DNA of 64,000 nt from Candidatus Methanoperedentaceae archaeon. Lineage in GTDB: Archaea > Halobacteriota > Methanosarcinia > Methanosarcinales > Methanoperedenaceae. The translations under genes were made by a program, and so were the position numbers. Numbering within the stretch: position 1 is the stretch's first letter; each line of letters opens with the position of its first letter. Below, one piece after another: positions 44,131-52,520 of this stretch. The notes beneath the pieces are model-generated. The model saw only the letters and a list, made by a program, of their open reading frames with translations, did no database searches and was not told the origin of the DNA. The stretch spans positions 1 through 64,000 of the forward strand of contig PQAS01000028.1 in the NCBI GenBank assembly GCA_003104905.1, given 5' to 3'.

Positions 44131-45190
44131 ATGGAGGAAACATATGTTGGAATAGACATCCATCGCGACTATGGCGTGGCTTGTGTACGTGATTTGAAAG
44201 GAGAAATAGTGGATGAATTTCAATTTGGGAACAATATCGAAGGAATACAAAAAGTAAGAGAGAAGCTTGGAGAAAACAATGTTCATGTGGCAATAGAGTC
44301 AACCGGCAACATGTGGGTTGTATTGTGGGATACTCTTGAAGAAAATAAATTGGATCTTCATCTGGTCCATCCTCTTAAAACGAAGGCAATAGCATCCAAT
44401 AAATTGAAGAACGATAAACTCGATGCAAAGATGTTGTCTAGATTGTTAAGAGGTGATCTATTGGTCTGCTCATATGTTCCCCCTCGCGATGTGCGTGATG
44501 AGAGGGAAATAGTCCGTCTGCGGGCTTCACTTGTACGGCTGAGGACTCAGGTAATTAATAAGCTACGGTCGATTCTTCACAAATACTGTATTAGGTACAA
44601 AGGGTCACTTCGGCAAAATGCTGGAATTGAGTTTCTAAGTAGTCTTGAGATTCGACCTGTGGACAAATCAGCAGTTCAAAGTTATTTGGAAACCCTGAAG
44701 ACTTTGAATTCTGAGATTGCTTCTGTAAACGCACAGATAGCTAAAAACGAAAAAGAAGAAATCCGACTATTGATGTCAATTCCAGGGATTGATTATTATA
44801 GTGCCGTTCTTATAAACTCTGAGATCGGAGATATTTCACGGTTCCCAAGCCATAATAAATTAGCATCATGGGCCGGTCTGGTACCTTCGATGCATCAATC
44901 CGGAACAACCTTCTATAACGGAAATATAACAAAAGAGGGCTCAAAAAGATTAAGATGGATCCTTGTCCAATGCGCTCACGCATCTATAAAAACCAATTCG
45001 AAAATAAACGAGTTCTATAGCAAAATTGCCAAACGGAGAGGCGATAATAAAGCTATAGTAGCGGTTGCCAGAAAACTCGTGAAGATTATTTATGCCGTGC
45101 TTTCCTCCGGCAATCCTTCTTTATACGGTGATCCAAAAAAGACTGAAACGAAGATCAAAAGAATGAGGACAATAGCAGAAAAATAATTGA
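43970..45190 (+). mobile_element. IS110-family element (ends not defined)
   Basis: Single transposase gene with a roughly 160-base non-coding 5' stretch containing a hairpin (ggccaaatcggcc near 44020) and a strong ribosome site. IS110 elements have no clear terminal repeats and carry a bridge RNA in a non-coding end, so the left stretch is the likely place. Boundaries are estimated only. Confidence 0.6.
44131..45186 (+). CDS. IS110-family DEDD transposase/recombinase
   Basis: 351 residues from the ATG at 44131, with aaaggaggcaaaaca before it (the open frame extends back to 44017 but the earlier part is not family-like). N-terminal RuvC-like DEDD domain with TYVGIDIHRDYGVACV and VAIESTGNMWVVLW; C-terminal Transposase_20 domain with LLMSIPGIDYYSAVL and ASWAGLVPSMHQSG. 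Looks intact. Confidence 0.92.
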   Translation: MEETYVGIDIHRDYGVACVRDLKGEIVDEFQFGNNIEGIQKVREKLGENNVHVAIESTGNMWVVLWDTLEENKLDLHLVHPLKTKAIASNKLKNDKLDAKMLSRLLRGDLLVCSYVPPRDVRDEREIVRLRASLVRLRTQVINKLRSILHKYCIRYKGSLRQNAGIEFLSSLEIRPVDKSAVQSYLETLKTLNSEIASVNAQIAKNEKEEIRLLMSIPGIDYYSAVLINSEIGDISRFPSHNKLASWAGLVPSMHQSGTTFYNGNITKEGSKRLRWILVQCAHASIKTNSKINEFYSKIAKRRGDNKAIVAVARKLVKIIYAVLSSGNPSLYGDPKKTETKIKRMRTIAEK

Positions 45191-45419
45191 ACAGACTTGG
45201 AAAAATATATCGCTATTTTTTTCATTAATAGCTTCAGCGCCGCAGCTTCACTGCGGAGGGAATAAGCATCACAACGGATAAAATATATTAACTAGCGATG
45301 CTATATTGGATTTTGCCCAACTGAGGTTAGAAGTTGAGCATTAACATGGCTGTTCTCTAGCTTCTTTTATATGTAACGCATCGCTTCTGTGGCTGTGCCG
45401 GGATTTGATCTGGATTGAA

Positions 45420-45647
45420 TCATAGCAATTCCAATAAATCATCTCTGCTCAATCCTGTTTGATGAAGAATATCTATTAGTGTTCCTATTGCGAGTTCTCT
45501 ATGCAATGGAATAACAGTCTTGTAGGTTATTTCTGAAGTGACCTTTTGAAGCGATACATGGCTCCCCTTGTGTCGAACCTCCACAAATCCTGCCTTTTTC
45601 AGGGCCGCTACTAGCTCTTTACCGGAAATAACAGGTAGTTTAGGCAT
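45420..45647 (-). CDS. hicA: HicA toxin (mRNA interferase)
   Basis: 75 residues from the internal ATG at 45647, beginning MPKLPVISGKELVAALKKAG, with catalytic-type His in RHKGSHVSLQK. The length fits HicA with its double-stranded RNA-binding fold. It overlaps hicB by eight bases. Confidence 0.9.
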   Translation of the reverse strand: MPKLPVISGKELVAALKKAGFVEVRHKGSHVSLQKVTSEITYKTVIPLHRELAIGTLIDILHQTGLSRDDLLELL

Positions 45648-45852
45648 AGGCAACTTCGACTGTGGTCCAGAAGGGTTTTGATGTTTCACGAGGTAAATCT
45701 TCTCCGAAACTTTCAATATAAAGTTCTATGGCATCTTTGATGTTCGCTTGCGCTTCTTCAAGAGACTTTCCCTGTGAGGTCACGCCAAGTTCAGGACATC
45801 GCGCAACAAAGAATTTATCCTCTTTCTGAATTGAAACCAGAAATGTTCTCAT
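45640..45852 (-). CDS. hicB: HicB-type antitoxin
   Basis: 70 residues from ATG at 45852 (the frame is open to 45876). RTFLVSIQKEDKFFVARCPE then LGVTSQGKSLEEAQANIKDA, the short HicB partial RNase H-like domain. No helix-turn-helix is attached. Upstream gene of the pair hicB-hicA. Confidence 0.88.
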   Translation of the reverse strand: MRTFLVSIQKEDKFFVARCPELGVTSQGKSLEEAQANIKDAIELYIESFGEDLPRETSKPFWTTVEVAYA

Positions 45853-45876
45853 ATACTCCTCTTTTTTGTTTTTCAC

Positions 45877-46278
45877 ATAAATAAATCATCTCATGAATTA
45901 CCTTCGGTTTTCATTTCCATGATGATCTTATCGATATATTTGGGGCTTATAATAATTCGAGGACGACACCTGCCCCTCACCCTTCTAAGGCGCCGTCGGT
46001 TGCCGATGAGAGGGGGCTGGGTTATGTTATGCGCCTGGTTTTTATAAATTAAATGCAATAAATTTTCAGACTTTTATCCAAGAAGATGAACTCATAGCAA
46101 TATATAAAGAAACCGCAGATGAACGCCGATCAACGCAGATTTATTGCACCGGAAATGATACCGTAAAAGGTATAAATCAAAGCGCCCCCCACCAATCGTT
46201 CCCGTGGCGGCGCCGGGATTTGCGTAAAGGGAAGGGGCGAGGAGGAAGCAAGAGTGGGGAACTGAAATTTGATACCGA
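45877..46278. other. Gene-free spacer with repeat
   Basis: Contains the repeat at 46089-46240; no gene is evident otherwise. The stretch 45900-46060 has a few cgccgtcggttgccgatgag-like GC-rich words but no coding frame. Confidence 0.5.
46089..46240 (+). repeat. Dispersed direct repeat, copy 1
   Basis: aactcatagcaatatataaa, aaccgcagatgaacgccgat, cagatttattgcaccggaaa, and gtggcggcgccgggatttgc. A second copy in the same orientation is at 51810-51950 with about 85 percent identity by eye. Confidence 0.8.
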
Positions 46279-46539
46279 CTAACTGACAGCCTCTGCTTCG
46301 TCTGTAAACCTCTTCAAAGACATGACAGGAACAACCATTGTTTCATCAGGTTTTGATTTTTCCTTTAGAAGCTTGTCAATAAGACTATATATTTTAGAAG
46401 AAAAGTATTTCTCACCGCATTGTTCGCATACTTTGGCGGGTACATTCTTGAACACATACAATTTTTCCTTCCTCCATAGGTCAAGGCTGACCGTTTTTTT
46501 TTCTACAGTCCCGCCACAAAATTGACATTTCTCTTTCAT
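46279..46539 (-). CDS. YgiT-type antitoxin
   Basis: 86 residues. CQFCGGTVEKKTVSLDL and CEQCGEKYFSSKIYSLID carry the two CxxC pairs. It starts immediately after the stop of the DUF4258 gene (TAG-ATG), so the pair is toxin-antitoxin in one operon. Confidence 0.85.
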   Translation of the reverse strand: MKEKCQFCGGTVEKKTVSLDLWRKEKLYVFKNVPAKVCEQCGEKYFSSKIYSLIDKLLKEKSKPDETMVVPVMSLKRFTDEAEAVS

Positions 46540-46789
46540 CTATTTTCTCCTTTTGTATTCTATCCATTTATTTTCATCGGGATGATAAATAGTTATCACC
46601 CGGATGGTCGAGGAAAAAGCACAAACTATATGGATTGGATCTCCTTTCTTATCTTTCCCGTATATCAGGCAAGATGGATATGGTTTATCTTCTTCATATT
46701 CTTCTATGATCTCACCATGAATTATTGCATGTTCAATATCTGCTTTCCAAATATCACGCTCTAAAGCTCTTTCAAGTGCATGTTGATTT
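46540..46789 (-). pseudogene. DUF4258 toxin gene, 5'-truncated by IS21
   Basis: The open frame on the minus strand reads HALERALERDIWKADIEHA, then IIEEYEEDKPYPSCLIYGKD, HIVCAFSSTIRVITIYHPDE and NKWIEYKRRK before the stop: the DUF4258 pattern. The first dozen residues, including the start, are missing because the IS21 left end begins at 46790. Presumed inactive. The partner antitoxin remains intact. Confidence 0.85.
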
Positions 46790-46877
46790 TGTCAATAGCG
46801 GTCTAATTTTCCCCATTTTCAGCGGGATAAAAATCCCCATGTAACAATCTTGGGTAAAATCCCCGGATTGGAAAACT

Positions 46878-48116
46878 ATGCTTGAAATTGAGGAATACAT
46901 TATGATAAGAGAACTACACGCACAGGGTTTTAGCATCACTGACATATCGGATAAAACAGGATATGACAGGAAGACCGTAAAGAAATATTTGAATTTGACA
47001 ACAATACCGGAACCAAAACAACGGGCAAAAAAAGCAAGTATGCTTGATCAATACAAAGATCACATCATCAAGAAACTAAACGAAGCTCCCTTCACCGCTT
47101 CCCGTCTATTTAGGGAAATACAGGAAATGGGGTTTAAAGGAAAATGCACAATAGTAAGGGATTTTGTCAGAAAAGTCCGACCTGAGACGGGAGTCCAGGC
47201 CGTTTACAGATACGAAACAAAACCCGGAGTACAGGCACAGGTTGACTGGTCAGAATTCGGAAAAGCCGATATAGATGGTAAAAATCTGAAATTGTATTGC
47301 TTCAATATGATACTTGGCTACTCAAGAATGCGGTATATCGAATTTACACTGAGTATTGATGTATATACACTGATTCAGTGCCATCTGAATGCATTTCGTT
47401 ACTTCGGAGGATACACTGAAAAGATACTCTATGATAATATGAAACAGGTGGTGATAAAACGAGCAATGATCTCCACAGAATCAGAATGGAATTCCAAATT
47501 TGAAGATTTTTCCAAGCATTATGGATTTCTTCCTCATTTATGCCGACCATATCGACCTCAGACAAAAGGCAAAATAGAAAACAATGTCGGTTATGTAAAA
47601 AGAGACTTCTTCCTCGGAAGAAACTTTAGCTCATTTTCTGATATTAATTCTCAGGCACTTACATGGCTAAAAAGGGTCAATTCAGAAGTCCATGGAACAA
47701 CACACGAAATACCTCTTGATCGTCTCAAATTGGAAGGACTAAAACCATTAAACGGAGTGGCTGAATATCTTATTATCCGTGAAGAAAAAAGGACAATATC
47801 AAAAGATTGCTTTATTTCATACCTTGGGAATTTCTATTCCATCCCATATCGATTTGCAGGCAGAGAGGCAACACTTCAGATAATCGGTATCAAATTTAAG
47901 GTAATTGTAGGCGATGAGCAGGTCTGCGAACATGAAATACTTGCGGGAAGAGCAAGGGTATCAAGAGTTAAAGAGCACTTCAAAGGACTGCTAAGTGAAA
48001 TCCAGAATGAAAATAAAGCTGCCATGAATACATCAGGGCAAACGATATTGAAATTCGAAAACGTTGAAGTGGAAAAACGTTCTCTTTCGGTTTATGACTC
48101 GTTGATTGAGGGGTAA
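46878..48116 (+). CDS. istA: IS21 transposase IstA
   Basis: 412 residues. N-terminal HTH (MIRELHAQGFSITDISDKTG), then the DDE integrase core with VDWSEFG (Asp), ILYDNMK and later KGKIENNVGYVKRDFF (Glu). Complete. Confidence 0.95.
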   Translation: MLEIEEYIMIRELHAQGFSITDISDKTGYDRKTVKKYLNLTTIPEPKQRAKKASMLDQYKDHIIKKLNEAPFTASRLFREIQEMGFKGKCTIVRDFVRKVRPETGVQAVYRYETKPGVQAQVDWSEFGKADIDGKNLKLYCFNMILGYSRMRYIEFTLSIDVYTLIQCHLNAFRYFGGYTEKILYDNMKQVVIKRAMISTESEWNSKFEDFSKHYGFLPHLCRPYRPQTKGKIENNVGYVKRDFFLGRNFSSFSDINSQALTWLKRVNSEVHGTTHEIPLDRLKLEGLKPLNGVAEYLIIREEKRTISKDCFISYLGNFYSIPYRFAGREATLQIIGIKFKVIVGDEQVCEHEILAGRARVSRVKEHFKGLLSEIQNENKAAMNTSGQTILKFENVEVEKRSLSVYDSLIEG

Positions 48117-48120
48117 ATCC

Positions 48121-48888
48121 ATGACTAATCTTGTTTATGAAAGACTACATGAAAATTTGGCTAAACTAAAACTGAATACTGTTGGCACTATTCTGGATAA
48201 CTATCTTGAAATTGCTGCAAAGGAAGGAAAGACTACACTTGAAGTTCTTGATTATCTGATGGATCAGGAAAAACATGCCAAGGATGCTTCATCACGGGAA
48301 ACAAAAATGAGACTTGCAGGATTTCCTGTGAAAAAGAGGCTTGAGGATTTTGATTTTGAATTTCAGCCTTCGATTGATAAAACAGTTATCAGCGACCTTG
48401 CTTTGTTGAGATTTGTCTATAATGCAGAGAATGTGGTTTTCCTTGGTCCTCCTGGTGTGGGGAAGTCTCATCTGGCAGTTGCTCTAGGTATTGAAGCTAT
48501 TAAATCCGGTCTTTCAGTGTATTTTGCCAATGCAGGAATACTCATTGAAAGATTGAAAAAAGCAAACGGAGAGGGCTTACTTGAGGATAAACTCAGGACT
48601 CTGGCAAAGTACAAATTGTTGATAATCGATGAGATGGGATATTTGCCTTTCGATAGTGACGGGGCTCATTGTTTTTTCCAGCTTGTGTCAAAACGATATG
48701 AGAAGACTTCGATTATTTTTACATCAAATAAATCATATGGTGATTGGGGTGAGATATTTCATGATCCGGTTATTGCCGCAGCTATCCTTGATAGGATCTT
48801 ACACCATTGTACCACGATAAATATCAAAGGGGAAAGTTACAGGCTTAAGGAACGGAAAAAACATGGATTGACAATTCCACGGAAATAG
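48121..48888 (+). CDS. istB: IS21 helper ATPase IstB
   Basis: 255 residues from the ATG at 48121, with gattgagggg as ribosome site; an upstream TTG is an unlikely start. Walker A FLGPPGVGKSHLA, Walker B LLIIDEMGYLPF, and sensor motif TSNKSYGDWGE. It regulates IstA assembly at target DNA. Confidence 0.95.
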   Translation: MTNLVYERLHENLAKLKLNTVGTILDNYLEIAAKEGKTTLEVLDYLMDQEKHAKDASSRETKMRLAGFPVKKRLEDFDFEFQPSIDKTVISDLALLRFVYNAENVVFLGPPGVGKSHLAVALGIEAIKSGLSVYFANAGILIERLKKANGEGLLEDKLRTLAKYKLLIIDEMGYLPFDSDGAHCFFQLVSKRYEKTSIIFTSNKSYGDWGEIFHDPVIAAAILDRILHHCTTINIKGESYRLKERKKHGLTIPRK

Positions 48889-48991
48889 GGGTTACTTCTT
48901 GTTAGAAAATTTGAAAGTTGAGAGGAAACTTTATAAGTGGATGGGGAAATTTAGACCGCTGAATTTGGGGATTTTTATACCGTTGTTGACA

Positions 48992-50112
48992 GCGATAATG
49001 CTACTGATATTTTCAGTAAATTTATCGATGGATTTCTTGGACGGTTTGACAAGAAGTTTACCGTTGTATTTTCTGAAGTTCCATCCTAGAAAATCAAAGC
49101 CTTCGTCAATATGTGTTATCAATGTTTTCTCATCCGAAAGTTCCAAACCTCTGTCTCTCAGGAATTCTTTTATCAGTTCTTTAACTTCTTTTGCAATTTC
49201 CTCAGTTTTGGCAGTAACAATAAAATCATCAGCGTATCGGCAAAAATTTACTTTGTATTTTGCCGCATGTTTATTGTTTATTCTTCCATTTTTAATCTTG
49301 TGATATTTATCATCAAGTATATCCTCAATCCCATCCAATGTTAGATTGGCAAGGATTGGCGAGACAATACCACCTTGTGGAGTTCCTGCCTCTGTAGGGA
49401 ATAAATGCCGTTCAAATATATAACCAGCTTTCAAAAATTGTTTTAGAACTGTTTTGTCCATTTGGACATTGTTTATTAACCACTGATGAGAGATCGAATC
49501 AAAACATCCTTTGATATCACCTTCCAGTATCCATACAGGAGAATTCTCCTTGCACAGATAAAGATGGACTTGTTGACAGGCGTCATGTGTACTTCTAAAT
49601 TTCCTGAAGCCAAATGACCTCTTATCAGCTATGGTTTCTGCAATCGGTTCTAATGCCAATGCATAGAGGGATTGCATAGCCCTATCGTACATTGTGGGGA
49701 TAACAAGAGGTCGTTTCTTCTTTTTCCCAGGTTTTTCAATGAAAACACGCTTCAGTGGCTTTGCGACATATTTTTCATCCGATAGTCTGAGAGCGGCCTT
49801 CATTTTGGTTTCAGGTGATGACCATGTTTCACCGTCGACACCAGCCGTTCTTTTGCCCTTATTTTGAGTGGGTCTCCTAACTGCTAATAGTTTTGCATAA
49901 TAGGAGTGGGTTAAGAGATACTGCAACCTTTTTACCAGATACCATTTACCTTCTTTAACTGCCTTTGTTATCCTGACCTGCAGCCTATTTACAAGTTTCT
50001 CAGCCTTCTTCCAGTCGATTGAGTTCCACTGGTGTCTAAGTTGCTTGTTTGCAAGCTTCTCATCTTTCGATGTAATTGAATTTCCTGCGTTCATAGGTTT
50101 GCCTTCATTCAA
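48992..50112 (-). pseudogene. Group II intron reverse transcriptase, C-terminally truncated
   Basis: RT domains present: MNEGKPMNAG start, GVDGETWSS, RPLVIPTMYDRAMQSLY, GDIKGCFDSISH, TPQGGIVSPILANL, and the catalytic CRYADDFIVTA (YADD). After KSIDKFTENISSIIA the frame enters IS21 sequence. The maturase and DNA endonuclease parts are lost; splicing function is probably gone. Confidence 0.88.
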
Positions 50113-50591
50113 ACAATCAAATACTAATGATAAGTCAGCACATTTTCATGTTGAGGCAAGTACCTCTATTCGATTCGTTACAGATCGACATTCGCTTTTT
50201 ATCATATCCTCTACCCTCTGTGCCTTCGTAACCCCTTGTGATATGTTAGGGAGCACATCGGGCTTACCAAGTTCTACATTACAAATATTTATGAATACTT
50301 TAGAAGCCACCTCTAAGCCGAAAACCATTCGTCCATTTTTCTGTAATGTCGACAAAGCTATTACAGCCTGATTTTGTACCTTTTGGTTTAAGCGTGTGAC
50401 AGTCCTTTTCGCTTATCGCTGCTGACGACTCTTACGGTGATTCAGCATATGCTTCTCCTTGATATTCTTACCCTAACGGATAGTTCGAATTGGACTTTCA
50501 AATTTCTCCATATTGTCCTGAGGGCTTTACACGAAAACGTTACCATTTTCGCATACCTTAGTAGGGTCGTCCCAAATGGAAGGAACGGCAC
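48992..50591 (-). mobile_element. Group II intron 1, 3'-truncated by IS21
   Basis: The 5' end on the minus strand starts GTGCCGTTCC at 50591; the following RNA region has words shared with intron 2 such as gtaaagccctcaggacaata and ggagaaatttgaaagtcc. The intron includes an RT gene and is cut at 48992 by the IS21 right end, so the RT C-terminus, maturase X domain and intron domains V and VI are missing. Confidence 0.75.
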
Positions 50592-50628
50592 ATTGGCAAT
50601 TCATAATGCAGCTTATCTTGTCGCACTT
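50592..50628 (-). repeat. Intron target-like segment between introns 1 and 2
   Basis: On the minus strand gcgacaagataagctgcatt then atgaattgcc. The 5' flank of intron 2 (51621-51652) reads gacaagaagttacatcataa then attgcc: same words with a two-base gap. Both introns therefore follow the same kind of target site. Confidence 0.6.
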
Positions 50629-51240
50629 GTCAAAACAGCCTTTGATATCTCCTTCCAGCACCCACCGGGCAGAATTCTTTTTGCTTAGACAGTTAAATGC
50701 TTGCTCACAGGCATCATGAGTGCTTCTGTTTTTACGGAAGCCAAACGATGCCCTGTCAGCGGTTGCTTCTGCGACAGGGTTTAATGCAAATGCGTATAAT
50801 GCTTGCATTGCCCTGTCGTGCATGGTTGGGATACTTAAAGGTCGTTTTTCCTTCTTACCATATTTCTCAATGTAGACTCTACGTAGTGGTTCTGCTTTAT
50901 ATTTCTTGTCAGATAGATTAAGGGCAGCGTTCATTTTGGCTTCGGGTGTTGTCCACTTTTCGCCATCGATTCCCGCTGTTCTTGTACCCTTATTTTGAGT
51001 TACTTTCTTTATTGCCAACAATTTCGCATAAAACGAATGGGTTAGCAGATATTGTAGTCTTTTAACTGAATGCCTATTTCCTTGATTCACTGCTTTTGTA
51101 ATCCTGACTTGCAACCGATTAACATTATCTGTGACTGTTTTCCAATTGATATCTTCCCATTGGATTTTTAGTTGTGTGTTTGCAAGTCTCTCACCTGTTG
51201 GTGTCGTTGAATTACTTGCATTCATCGGGTTTGCCTCCAT
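50629..51240 (-). pseudogene. Group II intron RT fragment (second copy)
   Basis: Residues 1-204 match the first RT at about 65 percent by eye: TQNKGTRTAGIDGEKW, RPLSIPTMHDRAMQALY, SFGFRKNRSTHDACEQ, WVLEGDIKGCFD. After GCFD the frame continues into foreign sequence. No YADD box is present. Confidence 0.85.
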
Positions 51241-51620
51241 TCATACAATGAAACACCTCCGGTAAGTCAGCCCCCTTTCGGGTTGAAGGCAAATTTTGAA
51301 CCTCTATACAACTCATTACAAATTGTCATTCGCTTTTTACCGTTTCCTATACCCTCTGTACCATCGTCCCTCCTCACGGAGTTCCTAACCATCATGTCCT
51401 GATTCCGTACCTTTTGGTCTAAGCGTTTCAGTCCATTTCGCTTATTTCCTGTAACGGCTCTTGCAATGATTCAACGTTAGTTTCTCCATTGTGTTCTTAT
51501 CCTAACAGATTGTTTGATTTAGACTGTCAAATTTCTCCATATTGTCCTGAGGGCTTTACACCCCAGCATTACTGCCGACGCATACCTCAGTAGGATTACC
51601 CCAAACGGAAGGGGCAGCAC
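50629..51620 (-). mobile_element. Group II intron 2, truncated
   Basis: 5' end on the minus strand at 51620 (GTGCTGCCCC). Its leading RNA region shares gtaaagccctcaggacaata and gaaatttgacagtctaaat-like words with intron 1. It contains the first 204 codons of an RT and ends after GCFD at 50629, where a 37-base segment leads into intron 1. Confidence 0.75.
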
Positions 51621-51659
51621 GAGGCAATTTATGATGTAACTTCTTGTCACAAAGGATTT

Positions 51660-51735
51660 ACAGGATCGACAGGATTGGATTGAAAAGTTATCCTGTAAAT
51701 CCTGTTATCCTGTCGAATTGTGCTTCTGCTTGTAA
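51660..51735 (-). repeat. Inverted repeat arm region, with 33-base match to 39578
   Basis: 51699-51731 is the exact reverse complement of 39578-39610. The neighbouring part 51655-51685 (ggatttacaggatcgacagg) and 51690-51700 (tcctgtaaat) form a small inverted pair around it. Confidence 0.8.
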
Positions 51736-51809
51736 TTTTTTATGAAAATAAGTGTCTATTTTGCTTATAATTAGAAAAAAAAGAATTCTAACAAATTTGC
51801 CACATGCTC

Positions 51810-51950
51810 AACTCATAGCACTTTATAAAGAAACCGCAGATGAACGCCGATAAACGCAGATTTATTGCACCGGAAAAAGTACAAATCAAAGCGCTCTCCA
51901 CCAATCGTTCCTGTGGCGGCGCCGGGGTTTGCGTGACGGAAAGGGAGAGT
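51810..51950 (+). repeat. Dispersed direct repeat, copy 2
   Basis: aactcatagcactttataaa, aaccgcagatgaacgccgat, cagatttattgcaccggaaa, and gtggcggcgccggggtttgc. Same order as copy 1 at 46089. Confidence 0.8.
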
Positions 51951-51977
51951 TTTCATCGATATTGGGAGGAGCTGAAC

Positions 51978-52520
51978 TTATATATCCTGCGATTCTTCAA
52001 TGAAATTATCAAGTACATTGACAGCATCACGTGCTTCATCCAGAGAAACATGTGGTTTCAGCTTATGGATACATTGCGCTCTGGCTTCAATACTATTATC
52101 CGTTTCTATTTCACGAGTGACATAAAGTGCTGTGGCTAAACGTTCAAGCTCTGTAACACCTTTATCTCCAAGTTTATTTGCAATGAATTTCACCATTGGA
52201 TTGTACTTTTTCAAAGTTTTTGGATAACGCTTTTTTATTAATTTGCTGCCTCTACCATGAATAAAGCTGGGACCATAAGGGTATAGTTGAGGTTGTAATT
52301 TGAGGAGTGCATCTGCCCGCATTGCTGTCAATTCATCACTCAGATCAAATGAATACGGCCCATGTTTATACAGAACAAATTCAAATTCCAGGGGAACCCT
52401 GAGCAATTCCTGAACGAAATATGTTGCTTTTTGAATGTGGGTTTCCCCGCACCAGCTTCCTTTTGCCCTGAGATTTTCTATCAACGATAATATCACAGCA
52501 TCCCGCTGTAATCTTTTCAT
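51978..52520 (-). CDS. YwgA-like protein
   Basis: 180 residues with GSWCGETHIQKATYFVQELL (21-40), FVLYKHGPYSFDLSDEL and HGRGSKLIKKRYP. The pattern is typical of YwgA-type proteins, related to the SocA/GepA-like family. It overlaps the HD gene by four bases. In Bacillus, ywgA is adjacent to ywfO, also an HD dNTPase-like gene, so the pairing is old and wide. Role unknown; a regulator of the HD enzyme is a reasonable guess. Confidence 0.75.
   Translation of the reverse strand: MKRLQRDAVILSLIENLRAKGSWCGETHIQKATYFVQELLRVPLEFEFVLYKHGPYSFDLSDELTAMRADALLKLQPQLYPYGPSFIHGRGSKLIKKRYPKTLKKYNPMVKFIANKLGDKGVTELERLATALYVTREIETDNSIEARAQCIHKLKPHVSLDEARDAVNVLDNFIEESQDI

Larger units (their letters stand above)
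46790..48991 (+). mobile_element. IS21-family insertion sequence
   Basis: Left end tgtcaatagcggtctaattt and right end, read inward on the minus strand, tgtcaacaacggtataaaaa; each end has two internal copies of the word aaaatccccat/ttttcccca. 2.2 kb, with istA and istB. There is no visible target-site duplication (gttgattt left, gcgataat right), and the flanks belong to unrelated elements. Confidence 0.9.

Noticed and set aside
50437-50921. Plus-strand frames in intron RNA
   Set aside because: They lie opposite intron RNA and the RT gene; no start signals.
51840-52139. Plus-strand frame over the repeat and ywgA end
   Set aside because: Starts inside a dispersed repeat and runs antisense to the YwgA-like gene.
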